Shown here: piece by piece, positions 34,398-44,039 of the stretch
How the letters are laid out: every line of letters starts with the position of its first letter
How positions within the stretch are numbered: the first letter of the stretch is position 1
From: a virus
DNA length: 64,000 bases
Strand: one strand, 5' to 3'
Virus record (IMG/VR): IMGVR_UViG_3300027976_003308
Coordinates: 1-64,000 of that record
Made by a program: the position numbers and the translations under genes
Notes under the pieces: model-generated
What the model saw: only the letters and a program-made list of their open reading frames with translations
Databases searched by the model: none
Told to the model about the DNA's origin: nothing

Positions 34398-34973
34398 ATG
34401 TTAGGAACGCTTGAAAATATTATGAATTTATTTCCGATTACAGATTCGGAATATGAGGTTTTGGATAAAAAGTTCGGAAAATTGGCGCATTATGCAGCAT
34501 GGGAACTCAAAAGAAAAAATGCCAATAACGCCAATGTCAATGACCCAGATGACGATGTTCAAGAGCTAAGAATTGCCTTAGTCAGGGCGGGCAGCTATTA
34601 CAAAAGGCAGACATATATCGAAAGCTGTTTTGATGTTCTTAACAAATACATCAAAGATAAGTTCATTATGAAAGTTTTTATCGAGCTGACAATTTTGTGG
34701 GAAAATCGTCGTCGTCATGGAGCTAATCGTCAGAAATTTGGTCTGCATCAGCAAATCATTCTTGATCAATTAGTTAATAAGTACGTTCCAGAGAAAGAGC
34801 GACCAAAGCGAGATAAAGTCCTCAATTTGGATCTAAAATTTACAACTTATTGCAAACAAATCATTTGGAATGCCCAAAAGTCTCTAGGCAAAAAAATCAC
34901 GAGAGAAAAGTCTTGGAGAACTGGATTGGTTTCGCTTTCGGACTATGATTATTTAGCCAATAATGCTATATAA
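34398..34973 (+). CDS. Possible sigma-like or DNA-binding protein
   Basis: 191 aa with a strong SD (AAGGAGG) before the ATG. The N-terminal AAWELKRKNANN with DPDDDVQELRIALVRAG loosely matches region 2 of small sigma factors (DPDDVVQE...). KFTTYCKQIIWNAQKSLGKK could be a following helix. A C-terminal basic region precedes TGLVSLSDYDYL. T4 uses a small late sigma (gp55), so a transcription role is possible, but the resemblance is weak. It follows the polymerase gene by 37 bases. Confidence 0.4.
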   Translation: MLGTLENIMNLFPITDSEYEVLDKKFGKLAHYAAWELKRKNANNANVNDPDDDVQELRIALVRAGSYYKRQTYIESCFDVLNKYIKDKFIMKVFIELTILWENRRRHGANRQKFGLHQQIILDQLVNKYVPEKERPKRDKVLNLDLKFTTYCKQIIWNAQKSLGKKITREKSWRTGLVSLSDYDYLANNAI

Positions 34974-35028
34974 TGCTATGTTTATATAAAACAAGAAGAA
35001 TTATTTCGATTGTATATTGCAGAAAATA

Positions 35029-35047
35029 GTGCAGATCGCTGGGCATT
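35029..35047 (+). repeat. Half copy of the family 2 hairpin element
   Basis: gtgcagatcgctgggcatt matches the first 19 bases of the full element at 35087 and then diverges, so only the left arm remains. It lies 58 bases before the full copy, as if one duplicated and lost its right half. Confidence 0.75.
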
Positions 35048-35048
35048 T

Positions 35049-35068
35049 ATTACTATTTTTTTAGTAAT
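35049..35068 (+). terminator. A/T-rich hairpin, possible terminator
   Basis: attacta and tagtaat form a 7-bp stem around a T-loop, followed by TTTTA. It lies between the half and full family 2 elements, after the 34398 gene, and could end the upstream transcript. The stem is weak. Confidence 0.4.
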
Positions 35069-35086
35069 TTTAAACTATAACAAACA

Positions 35087-35122
35087 GTGCAGATCGCTGG
35101 GCATTCCCGGCTTTTATGGCAC
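35087..35122 (+). repeat. 36-nt hairpin element, family 2 (full copy)
   Basis: It begins GTGCAGATCGCTGGG and ends in TTTTATGGCAC. The RNA would form an outer GUGC/GCAC stem, an internal loop and an inner GCUGGG/CCCGGC stem with a CAUU loop. Its end is 12 bases before the ATG of the next gene, with AGGGGG between. The copy at 44826 has CCCAGC in place of CCCGGC, a G-U to A-U change that keeps the stem paired. Confidence 0.78.
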
Positions 35123-35134
35123 ATAGGGGGACTG

Positions 35135-35425
35135 ATGGGCGGAATTAGAAGACCGGTTGAAATTGTGCGTGTTATGGTTCCATATCGAGACTATCCGCAC
35201 GAAAAAGGATCTTTGGAACTTAGTCATGGATGGAGTGAGGTGTTTGTTCCAACAACACAACAGCCACGTAATGTATGGTTAAACCTAGACAATCATGAGG
35301 GAATACAGTGCTGTCTTGGTCAAGTTAATATGATTAGTACACACAACACACCAGAAGGTTTTGTCGTGATTGCCAATATTACCTCAGAAAGTACGTATGT
35401 GAAATGGATCGCCGAGTTTGTTTGA
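35135..35425 (+). CDS. Small hypothetical protein
   Basis: 96 aa from ATG 35135, which has AGGGGG four bases upstream; a frame running back into the hairpin element is not a likely start. The sequence is beta-rich (VEIVRVMVPYRD, GFVVIANITSES) and soluble. It is rich in prolines and aromatic residues and has no recognised family. The gene starts right after the family 2 hairpin element. Confidence 0.55.
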   Translation: MGGIRRPVEIVRVMVPYRDYPHEKGSLELSHGWSEVFVPTTQQPRNVWLNLDNHEGIQCCLGQVNMISTHNTPEGFVVIANITSESTYVKWIAEFV

Positions 35426-35443
35426 TTAATCGTCGGAGTTTTC

Positions 35444-36451
35444 ATGAAAAAAGTAATGGTAGTTGGCTTTTATGGAAAATTCAATATTGGCGATGAAAGC
35501 TACAAACTTACATTTCCAATGCTGTTTCCTGAATACGATTTTGTGTTCAATGATACTGGGACCGCTGATGTTTGTATTCTCGGCGGCGGAAACATTTTAT
35601 CTGAGAGTTATGTTCGCATTGCACTTGATGCTAAGGTTGAAAAGAGATATGTCTTTTCCGCATCTGCAAATAATCACTCACCATTCTCACTTCTTAAAGA
35701 ATTTGACGGCATTGTTGTTCGTGATAAATCCTCATATCAGCTTTTAAGAGATAATGACGTTCCTTGTTATTTGGGGGCTGATTCGGCTTTTTGCCTTCAA
35801 CCAAACCCATCCGCAGGAAAAGATTTGTTGCAGACGATGTTTTCAGAGAACAAGATCGATCTTTATTCAAAAGTCGTAGGAGTTGTTCTTAACGGGCATT
35901 TAGGGCAAGCTAAGGACGCACAGCTTGCCAGAGATTTTCTTACATTGAATAAAGCTGCTCAAGATATTGCTGCGGTAGCTGATTCGACTCCAGCTAGTTT
36001 TGTATTTTTTCCCATGTCTACCGGTGCTCCTTATGACGACAGGGTAACAAACGGGTTAATTTCAAGTCGTTGCAAGTTTTGGAAGAAAAACCTTTCAATT
36101 TACGAAAGATTGTCTGTCCAACAGACCCTTGATGTCATTGCAGCTTGTGATGTTGTAATTAGCACTCGTTTGCACTCAACAATTTTTAGTATTTTATCCG
36201 ACACACCTTTTATTGATTTATTGCATCATGATAAAAATGAATCATTCCTAAATACTTGTGGCTTGGAAAATTTCGGTCTTTCTTATTGGAGTTTTGGCTC
36301 TTCTCAATTGAAAGTTCTTGTGAATGAAATGATTTCAGATAAAAAACCAGAATTAATACAAGCTAAAAAATCACAAGAAAAGTTATTGCGGGAAAGCCTA
36401 AAATATGTACGTTTCGATCAATCAAGCAGGAATGATACAGGCGGTTTCTAA
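35444..36451 (+). CDS. Polysaccharide pyruvyl transferase (CsaB/WcaK type)
   Basis: 335 aa. The N-terminal MVVGFYGKFNIGDESYKLTF is the family start, followed by VCILGGGNILSES and FDGIVVRDKSSYQLLR. The C-terminal VVISTRLHSTIFSILSDTPF is the conserved STRLHS segment. Members add pyruvate ketals to surface sugars or act as glycosyltransferase-like enzymes. Its 3' end overlaps the next glycosyltransferase gene by 47 bases. It likely helps build or modify a glycan with that enzyme. Confidence 0.8.
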   Translation: MKKVMVVGFYGKFNIGDESYKLTFPMLFPEYDFVFNDTGTADVCILGGGNILSESYVRIALDAKVEKRYVFSASANNHSPFSLLKEFDGIVVRDKSSYQLLRDNDVPCYLGADSAFCLQPNPSAGKDLLQTMFSENKIDLYSKVVGVVLNGHLGQAKDAQLARDFLTLNKAAQDIAAVADSTPASFVFFPMSTGAPYDDRVTNGLISSRCKFWKKNLSIYERLSVQQTLDVIAACDVVISTRLHSTIFSILSDTPFIDLLHHDKNESFLNTCGLENFGLSYWSFGSSQLKVLVNEMISDKKPELIQAKKSQEKLLRESLKYVRFDQSSRNDTGGF

Positions 36452-37685
36452 AGATAAAGCCATTCGTATCGGCGGCAACAAAACCATTTATGTGCCGGGC
36501 TTGGAAGAAAACAAGTCTCTGGTCGGAAAGAAGGTTGTTGTAGGAAATGCAAAGCCGTTGAGTAAACTGAAGGTTGCCGGGATCTGTAATTGGGGCGATC
36601 AATGTGGAATCGCAACTTATAGCGAGCAACTAATTCCAGAACTTCGCAAACATGTCAAAGAAGTCAAGATATTTGCAGAAACTATGGAAGGTGCTCATGA
36701 TGATGTTGAACGCTGTTGGAAACGTGGGCAGAGTTGCATTGATTTAGCTCAACAGATCATTGATTATGGTCCAGACATAATATTCATCCAACATGAATTT
36801 GGAATTTTTCCAAAAGCCACTCATTTCCTTAAATTACTTGAAATGTTTAATAACATTCCTTATGTGATTACTTTGCATTCGGTTTATGAGCATCTTGATA
36901 AAACAATTTGCACTTCTTATATCAAAAACATCATTACTCATAATCCAAATGGAAAAATATGTTTGGAGAGGCTGGGTCATCGTAATGAAGTTTTTGTTTT
37001 GCCGCATGGTTGCAACTTATATGAAAACACACAGCAATTGTGGAATATATTTCAAAACGAACGCACGATTATTCAATTTGGGTTTGGTTTTGATTATAAA
37101 GGTCTTGATTGTGCAATAGAGGCTGTAAGTATATTGAAGAACAGATCAGAAGAGTTTAAGGATATATTTTATTGTTTCTTGTGCAGCGAGAGCAATCACA
37201 CACGTTCAATTCAGGCTCGATATTACAATGAGATTAGAGATCTAGTTGAAAAGAAAGGGTTACAAGATAACGTAGTTGTGTTGCGTGGCTATTTGTCTGA
37301 GCAGCACATGCAGAACTTCTTGAGGACTGCTAAGTTGGCGGTCTTCCCATACAAGAACGATCCGAAGAATACGGTTTATGGGGCATCTGGTGCGATTCGC
37401 AAGGCGATGTCAAATGGCATTCCCGTGATCGCTAGTGACTGTCATTTGTTTGATGATCTCGATGGAGTTGTTCCACGACCAAGCAATCCAGAAGAATTAG
37501 CTGATGAGATCGCTAAAGTATTCACATCTGGAGATTACAGGAACTCATTGTTACAGAAATCAAAAAACTTTGTTACAGAAAACTCATGGCAAAATGTTGG
37601 GTTAAAATATGCAGAAATCCTTGCTCAGTTAACACAGGATAATTCTGATGTGATTCGAGTTGACAACATTGATTGTGTTCTTTAA
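36405..37685 (+). CDS. GT4-family glycosyltransferase
   Basis: 426 aa. After an N-terminal extension of about 55 residues, it reads LKVAGICNWGDQCGIATYSE, then a GT-B fold with IIFIQHEFGIFPKATHF, a mid-protein IIQFGFGFDYKGLDCAIEAV and the C-terminal donor-binding segment YGASGAIRKAMSNGIPVIA and PSNPEELADEIAKVF. This is the GT4 retaining glycosyltransferase layout. The first ATG overlaps the pyruvyl transferase gene. The gene ends 38 bases before the Cas12-like start. Confidence 0.83.
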   Translation: MYVSINQAGMIQAVSKDKAIRIGGNKTIYVPGLEENKSLVGKKVVVGNAKPLSKLKVAGICNWGDQCGIATYSEQLIPELRKHVKEVKIFAETMEGAHDDVERCWKRGQSCIDLAQQIIDYGPDIIFIQHEFGIFPKATHFLKLLEMFNNIPYVITLHSVYEHLDKTICTSYIKNIITHNPNGKICLERLGHRNEVFVLPHGCNLYENTQQLWNIFQNERTIIQFGFGFDYKGLDCAIEAVSILKNRSEEFKDIFYCFLCSESNHTRSIQARYYNEIRDLVEKKGLQDNVVVLRGYLSEQHMQNFLRTAKLAVFPYKNDPKNTVYGASGAIRKAMSNGIPVIASDCHLFDDLDGVVPRPSNPEELADEIAKVFTSGDYRNSLLQKSKNFVTENSWQNVGLKYAEILAQLTQDNSDVIRVDNIDCVL

Positions 37686-37723
37686 GATTGTTTGATTACA
37701 ATCAACAACTCAAAGGGACATCA

Positions 37724-40489
37724 ATGGCTACAAGATCTTTTATTCGAACCGGAAACCTTAAGGCAAAGAATACTGCTGAAGAAGTCATGCAGTGGTATGC
37801 AGATTTACAGTCGGACTACCGTTCTTTTTTGAATTTATTTTTTGGGTGGATGGCAATTGGCTATGGCACAAATGCCGAAGATGAAGTGTTTTACACATCT
37901 AAAGAAGAATCCGAAAGATTGAGATCATTAACAATCGGTGACGCCAAAAAAGAACAGTTGGCAGTTAGTTTTATTGAACTTCTTCTTAAAGGAGGTGAAA
38001 ATGCTTCTTCTTGTTACAATGTTTTCTATAGAAATTACAAGTCTCTGGGGAAGGCTAAATTAACACAAAAAAAGAATGATTTTTTGTCAGCCTTGCCTTT
38101 GCTCGATGAAAACAAGATTAAAGAATACTTCAAGACCGATGAACAACTTTCTCAAATTTGCATTGAAGAATGGTTGGAATATGGAGTTAAAAATTTACCA
38201 CTGCCTGAAATTTGGGCGGAAGTGTCTCCCAGATTGGCATCAATTGAAAGATCGCTAGGAGTGGATCTCAGATTGGCATTTGGATTGTCTTGCATTCGTT
38301 CAAGAGATTGTAATTATTGTCGCATTCTCATAGAGATGGTTGGCAGGGATTTGAGGTCCATTTTCGAGAAGTACAACAACCATTTGTTGGAAACAGAAAA
38401 GATTAAACTGTCGATGAATGATAAACAAGGGCCTGTTTATGATTCTATTTGTTGTTTTGCAGCAGAATTAGAATCGAAAAATTCAGGTCTCACAAAGTAT
38501 GTTTTGACAAAAGGCATAGATCATGTAAAAAAAGGAACTGGAGAAAAAACAGATATCAGACTTGCTGTTAAAGAACTTAAGAAGAATAAATACAGGATTC
38601 TGATTGAATCATCATATTCAGAAATTATGTCAGCTTATTCTTGCTGGAGGACAAAGAAACAGTTAGAAAAAAGAAAATTGTATCCTTGTTTCGATCCAAA
38701 TAGAAATGACTATAAAGTTCCTGTAGGGCAGGGATCTCTAGGAAACTTCACTGTGTCAGTTGAAGATTCTGGCGATGTGCTTATTGAAATCGTCGGTGTC
38801 GGAGTCATAAGGTGTGCTGCATCTTGTTATTTCAGCGGTATTGTTTTTGATGAAATTAGGAATAAAAATGGTCGTACTGGTTATTCTTTGAATTTCTGTC
38901 ATAAGTCGATAAGTAAAGGCAAGAAGGCCGTAAAAGCAGCATCTCATACAGGAGATAAAATTTCTGGGGTTCTTAAAGAGATTGGTTTGCGTAATACAGA
39001 TTCTGGGTTTTTTGTATCACTCCCTTATTCGATTCATCACGACGAGAAAAACTTCAAAATTGCAGAATTTTTTATGTCGGCTTGTCCAAAGAAAGAAAAT
39101 GTAGAGAATCTTCCTGACAAAATAGTCGTCGGAGCTATTGATCTGAATGTGTCAAATCCTGTCGCTGCCGTTAAAGCAGTTGTTTATCGTGACGACAAAA
39201 GCGGACAGTTAAACGCTTTAGATTATGGTTCAGGGAATCTCATTAAAAAACCATTCATGTTGGTGGCAAATGGTCCAAGAATCAAAAATTTGATAGAAAT
39301 CAGAGACGATGCCAGACGTGTTATTGGAGCAATCAGAGAATTTAAAGTTTCTAACGCAGTTAAAGAACATGTGGGTGAAGACACTCGTGATTTTTTGATT
39401 TTATGTGGAGACACAAAATCTTCTTCAACTCGATATTTAATTCAGTCATGGGTTAAAAAAATCAATTCTCGCTTGAGAAAAATTAAGTTTGAGATGCGTT
39501 CTGGAGGATATCGTGATTGTGCAGATAATATTCGTTTGATTGAGGCTATGGATCAGTGTGCTTCAATGGCTGAATCTTATAATAGAATTCATTTGAAATC
39601 GGGAGAAAAACTGGTAAAAGTCGCAAAGTTTGATAAAAGCAGAGCAAATTTCAGAAATTTTGTTTTGAGACAACTTGCGTCAAAGATTGCCAATGAAATG
39701 AAAGATTGTAATGTTGTGTTTGGAGAAGATCTTGATTTCATATTTGATTCAGACAAAAACAACAATGCTTTGTTGCGTTTGTTTTCGGCGGCGACATTAT
39801 TAAAATACATTATAGAAGCTCTTGAAAAAATTGGAGTTGGTTTTGTAAAAGTCGCCAAGAATGGCACTTCACAAAGCGATCCTGTTACTTCCAATCCCGG
39901 ATGGCGTGATGACAAAAACAAATCTAGGTTGTATGTTGTCAGAGACAAACAATTGGGTTGGATTGATTCAGATCTGGCTGCCACGATGAATATTTTGATT
40001 CAAGGTTTAAACCATTCTGTTTGTCCATACAAATTCTATGTCAAGGAATATGAAAATAAGCCGAATTCCACTCAGGATAGCATCAATGCGATTAAGAAAC
40101 CTGAAGAAGCCATTGGCAAGCGTATTAAGAGATTTTTCAATTTGAAGTACGGTTCTTCTGTCCCTAAATTTGTTTCGGATGATAGAGGTCGAGTTACATT
40201 TGCAAAAAAAATTGATAGCACTCAAACTCGATTGATTAACCAGTTTGTTTATGCACATTCCTCTTGTATTGTTACTTGCGAACTGCACAACGAGATGGTA
40301 AACAAAATCAAGCAATTAGCCGTGGAGAAGCCGAATTGCCAAGAATTTGACGTAACATGTGATCCAGATGGAAGATACAACAATTTTGCCTTACCAGAGG
40401 TGCATGATTCTTCAAAAGATGTTGGTGCTAAAGCACTTACGACAAAAGACGTTGACTTTAAAACGATTTTGAAAGATCATACGGCTTAG
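37724..40489 (+). CDS. cas12: Cas12-like RuvC effector nuclease
   Basis: 921 aa from ATG 37724, chosen for AAAGGGAC upstream. The C-terminal half holds a split RuvC domain: RuvC-I VVGAIDLNVSNPVA (Asp about 473), RuvC-II VVFGEDLDFIF (Glu about 668) and RuvC-III GWIDSDLAATMNILIQG (Asp about 750). The segment between II and III (NGTSQSDPVTSNPGWRDD) aligns with the Cas12 nuclease lobe but lacks the CxxC zinc ribbon of many Cas12s and TnpBs. About 150 residues follow RuvC-III. The N-terminal 450 residues look helical, as in REC lobes. No HNH domain is present. The gene lies directly upstream of the CRISPR array. The subtype is unassigned; it is longer than Cas12j and of similar length to Cas12e. 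Confidence 0.85.
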   Translation: MATRSFIRTGNLKAKNTAEEVMQWYADLQSDYRSFLNLFFGWMAIGYGTNAEDEVFYTSKEESERLRSLTIGDAKKEQLAVSFIELLLKGGENASSCYNVFYRNYKSLGKAKLTQKKNDFLSALPLLDENKIKEYFKTDEQLSQICIEEWLEYGVKNLPLPEIWAEVSPRLASIERSLGVDLRLAFGLSCIRSRDCNYCRILIEMVGRDLRSIFEKYNNHLLETEKIKLSMNDKQGPVYDSICCFAAELESKNSGLTKYVLTKGIDHVKKGTGEKTDIRLAVKELKKNKYRILIESSYSEIMSAYSCWRTKKQLEKRKLYPCFDPNRNDYKVPVGQGSLGNFTVSVEDSGDVLIEIVGVGVIRCAASCYFSGIVFDEIRNKNGRTGYSLNFCHKSISKGKKAVKAASHTGDKISGVLKEIGLRNTDSGFFVSLPYSIHHDEKNFKIAEFFMSACPKKENVENLPDKIVVGAIDLNVSNPVAAVKAVVYRDDKSGQLNALDYGSGNLIKKPFMLVANGPRIKNLIEIRDDARRVIGAIREFKVSNAVKEHVGEDTRDFLILCGDTKSSSTRYLIQSWVKKINSRLRKIKFEMRSGGYRDCADNIRLIEAMDQCASMAESYNRIHLKSGEKLVKVAKFDKSRANFRNFVLRQLASKIANEMKDCNVVFGEDLDFIFDSDKNNNALLRLFSAATLLKYIIEALEKIGVGFVKVAKNGTSQSDPVTSNPGWRDDKNKSRLYVVRDKQLGWIDSDLAATMNILIQGLNHSVCPYKFYVKEYENKPNSTQDSINAIKKPEEAIGKRIKRFFNLKYGSSVPKFVSDDRGRVTFAKKIDSTQTRLINQFVYAHSSCIVTCELHNEMVNKIKQLAVEKPNCQEFDVTCDPDGRYNNFALPEVHDSSKDVGAKALTTKDVDFKTILKDHTA

Positions 40490-40554
40490 TTGTGCCACGT
40501 GCATGATTTTTGAATGTTTATGTTGTTTGGCTGATTGGACTTACGAAGACAGCA

Positions 40555-42423
40555 GTGCTGATGCTATTCAATAGGATAGAATCAAGGCACGGCTCTGAAG
40601 GAAAGATAAGTTTTGCTGTCTTAGAGGTGCTGATGCTATTCAATAGGATAGAATCAAGGCACAGCAAGCGTCTCGTAAAGAAAACGATCGTCAAGATGTG
40701 CTGATGCTATTCAATAGGATAGAATCAAGGCACTCACAAACTTAACTGCTGCTGTCTGTGTGACCAGCAGTGCTGATGCTATTCAATAGGATAGAATCAA
40801 GGCACAAAGGACATACGCTTTGAGTTTTGGGGGGTATACGTGCTGATGCTATTCAATAGGATAGAATCAAGGCACTGGGGGGTTAATTTCGGACGCACCA
40901 GCAGAAAAAGTGCTGATGCTATTCAATAGGATAGAATCAAGGCACTAGAAACTGGAGATTTATCAGCAGGTGGATACACGTGCTGATGCTATTCAATAGG
41001 ATAGAATCAAGGCACTATCCTGATGAGATCAGAGAACTTGAGCGACAAGCGTGCTGATGCTATTCAATAGGATAGAATCAAGGCACCAACAGGTTTGCGT
41101 GGATGTGCGGAAACGGAATTGTGTGCTGATGCTATTCAATAGGATAGAATCAAGGCACAGCAGATATACACACTGGAAAGGTCAGACACTAAAGTGCTGA
41201 TGCTATTCAATAGGATAGAATCAAGGCACTCACAGCCAACTGCCTACTTTGAGCAATTGATCACGTGCTGATGCTATTCAATAGGATAGAATCAAGGCAC
41301 TCTTGAGTTGGTCAAAAACACAAATAGAACCAACGGTGCTGATGCTATTCAATAGGATAGAATCAAGGCACTCCTCTCAACCTCTCTCTTCTGGAATACA
41401 CACACCAGTGCTGATGCTATTCAATAGGATAGAATCAAGGCACCTATCACCCTGACGGCGGCAATGAGGTGCTGATGCTATTCAATAGGATAGAATCAAG
41501 GCACATTTGACTCCGCTTGTTGAGTGTCGGTTAGTAACAGTGCTGATGCTATTCAATAGGATAGAATCAAGGCACTTGTCAGATAAGATTTGAGTCTTCT
41601 TCCCTCACAAGTGCTGATGCTATTCAATGGGATATAATCAAGGCACGGAAGTCACTACAGGTCGGGGAACTCACTTCTATTTTGTGCTGATGCTATTCAA
41701 TAGGATAGAATCAAGGCACTAGACACAATGACACGACAAGAACAGTTAAATTCATGTGCTGATGCTATTCAATAGGATAGAATCAAGGCACGTTACTCAC
41801 TGGACAAGATTCGAATCTTGAAATCAGGTGCTGATGCTATTCAATAGGATAGAATTAAGGCACTTTGATTGCCGACAAACGGTGAAAAATTGCCCCTCGG
41901 TGCTGATGCTATTCAATAGGATAGAATCAAGGCACGTGTCCACTGAAGACTCGGGTGTGCTGATGCTATTCAATAGGATAGAATCAAGGCACCAGTTAGT
42001 GATGTCAAAAAAGGGTTTGGTGCTGATGCTATTCAATAGGATAGAATCAAGGCACAAAGCAACCGACGACAGCGGTCAAATTGCTAGGATAGAATCAAGG
42101 CACTTGAAACCTTTGATCTCACAAAGGTCTTTGATCCTCGTGCTGATGCTATTCAATAGGATAGAATTAAGGCACCAGCAAGAGACCAGTAAGTCATCAA
42201 GTGTCAAAAGTGCTGATGCTATTCAATAGGATAGAATCAAGGCACGAATCAGACTTACTGTGCTGATGCTATTCAATAGGATAGAATCAAGGCACGCAAA
42301 GTACGTTGGCAGAAGAGCCACAAAAAGAACAAGTGCTGATGCTATTCAATAGGATAGAATCAAGGCACTAAAAGACCGATTTTTCTTGTGCTGATGCTAT
42401 TCAATAGGATAGAATCAAGGCAC
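40555..42423 (+). CRISPR. CRISPR array, 28 repeats of 36 nt
   Basis: The repeat begins GTGCTGATGCTATTC and ends in GATAGAATCAAGGCAC, with GTGC/GCAC complementary ends. I count 28 repeat positions: 27 full and one 5'-truncated (about 42081-42103). Most are identical; variants occur at 41611, 41828 and 42140. Most spacers are 34-37 nt, but several toward the far end are short: 25 (41444), 21 (41936), 27 (41993), 14 (42246) and 19 (42369). Degeneracy at the right end puts the leader in the 65-base gap 40490-40554 after the effector gene. No other cas gene is present. Spacer targets are unknown. Confidence 0.97.
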
Positions 42424-42523
42424 TTGCCTGCACAGTTCAGATTTCTTATTCAAGCTGACTAGACGAAATTCAGACTTTTCTGTAATATCTCGGCTAACAA
42501 GCCTAGTTAAAGAAGAGGTATAA

Positions 42524-44029
42524 ATGAGTGATATTTTTGACGATCCAACATTATCTGATCCAGACGAAGACGGAACTGATGTTAAGTACAGTTGGGATGA
42601 GGAGTTTCAGAGACACATTATCGCTCTTGTTCTTTGTGACAGACAATTTCTGTTGCAATCTTTAGACCTTATAAAGCCAGCGTATTTCACAAACAAAGCA
42701 CATCAAAAAGCCGCATTTTTAGCATTTAATTTCTTTAAGAAATACCGAATACTTCCGGGCAAAGATTTCATTGTCCAAGAAATAAAAAGCAGTCTTAAGG
42801 ACAATAAAGCTTTATCTTATTACATTGGTGAAATTAATACTCTTTATGATTATTTTCAGCCGGGATTGGATGCTCGTGAATACTTGCAAGACAAAATCAC
42901 ATACTTTGCAAAGATTCAATCAGTAAAACAAGCATTTACTAATTCGCTGAAAGAAATTGACAAGAGTCCTGAATCGGAAGAAACTTGGACAAAAATATAT
43001 GAAATGATGCGTACAGCGATGACAACGCATCAGAATTTTGAAGTAGGTCTTGATTATTTCAAGACAATTCAGCAGAGATATGCTGATATGGTTACAGATG
43101 AAGAAGATAAAGAACGGTTTATAACTGGGCTGGAATCCATTGACAAATCAATCAATGGTGGCGGTTATGGCAGAGGTGAAATCATCTCATTTGTTGCTGG
43201 TTCAGGGGTTGGAAAATCAGTAATGTTGGCGTGTCTTTCAGCTACAAATTTAATGCGTGGCAAAAAGGGCGTGTACATTTCTTTGGAACTTGCAGAAGTT
43301 AAAGTGGCAGACCGCATGGATTCCATTCTTACTGGTTTTCCAGTGCAAAACTTATATGGGCATCGTGAGTCCATATTTGAAGAATTGGCAAAGATTGAAG
43401 GCGTAGATTATGAATCTAAAATGCCATTGGTAATCAAGCAGTTTCCGGCTGGCACAGCTACAGTAAACACTGTTAGAGCCTATATTTCACAACTCAGGTT
43501 TCATGGATTTGATCCAGATTTTGTGATTGTGGACTATGTTGGCGAAATGGCCGACATGCCCGGAATGAAGACTTACGAGAGTCGTGAAAAAACTGTTCGT
43601 GATTTGCGTGCTTTGGCTACAGAAGAAAATGTCTTTGTAGCAACTGCTATGCAGCCTAATCGTGGATCGAAAGAAGTTCAGAAAAATCAGGGCGGTCGTC
43701 TTGATGATGAACATTTGGCTGATTCATTTGGTCAGATACGACCATTGGATGGATGTTTTTCTATAATGCAGAATGATGGAGAAAAATTGCTTGGAATTGG
43801 AAGGATGTATGTAATTAAGCAACGTGATGGTTTGAGTCGCTTCCAAATTTATCTTGGCTTCAATAAACAAAATCTAAAAATTACAGAAATACATCAATCC
43901 ACATATATGCAACTGCTTAACTCTCATAAAGAAAGTGTAGTTGATGATGTAAAAATGGATCACATCATTAAGCCGTTTGCACCAGAAGATGATGAAATCC
44001 TTCCAGCGGTTGACGAAAAAGAAGACTAA
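42524..44029 (+). CDS. DnaB/gp41-like replicative helicase
   Basis: 501 aa. The N-terminal part (HIIALVLCDRQFLLQSLDLI, AYFTNKAHQKAAFLAF) is DnaB N-domain-like. The RecA-type core follows: Walker A FVAGSGVGKSVMLA near residue 230, GVYISLELAEVKVADRMDS, DFVIVDYVGEMADM and FVATAMQPNRGS. DnaB/gp41 is the hexameric 5'-3' helicase that opens the replication fork and binds primase. The acidic C-terminus (PEDDEILPAVDEKED) is unusual. The SD GAAGAGG precedes the ATG, and the gene starts 100 bases after the CRISPR array. Confidence 0.85.
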   Translation: MSDIFDDPTLSDPDEDGTDVKYSWDEEFQRHIIALVLCDRQFLLQSLDLIKPAYFTNKAHQKAAFLAFNFFKKYRILPGKDFIVQEIKSSLKDNKALSYYIGEINTLYDYFQPGLDAREYLQDKITYFAKIQSVKQAFTNSLKEIDKSPESEETWTKIYEMMRTAMTTHQNFEVGLDYFKTIQQRYADMVTDEEDKERFITGLESIDKSINGGGYGRGEIISFVAGSGVGKSVMLACLSATNLMRGKKGVYISLELAEVKVADRMDSILTGFPVQNLYGHRESIFEELAKIEGVDYESKMPLVIKQFPAGTATVNTVRAYISQLRFHGFDPDFVIVDYVGEMADMPGMKTYESREKTVRDLRALATEENVFVATAMQPNRGSKEVQKNQGGRLDDEHLADSFGQIRPLDGCFSIMQNDGEKLLGIGRMYVIKQRDGLSRFQIYLGFNKQNLKITEIHQSTYMQLLNSHKESVVDDVKMDHIIKPFAPEDDEILPAVDEKED

Positions 44030-44039
44030 AGAATCGTAC

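Noticed and set aside
37724-40489. Effector considered as a TnpB transposon protein
   Set aside because: It is about twice the usual TnpB length, lacks the zinc ribbon cysteines, and is directly followed by a long array.
40490-40554. Search for cas1, cas2 or cas4 fragments near the array
   Set aside because: The 65-base gap is too short and nothing similar was seen among flanking genes; the neighbours are a glycosyltransferase and a helicase.
40510-42229. Open frames through the CRISPR array on both strands, with repeated LMLFNRIESRH-like peptides
   Set aside because: They only translate the repeat and change with spacer length; no SD and no protein-like composition.
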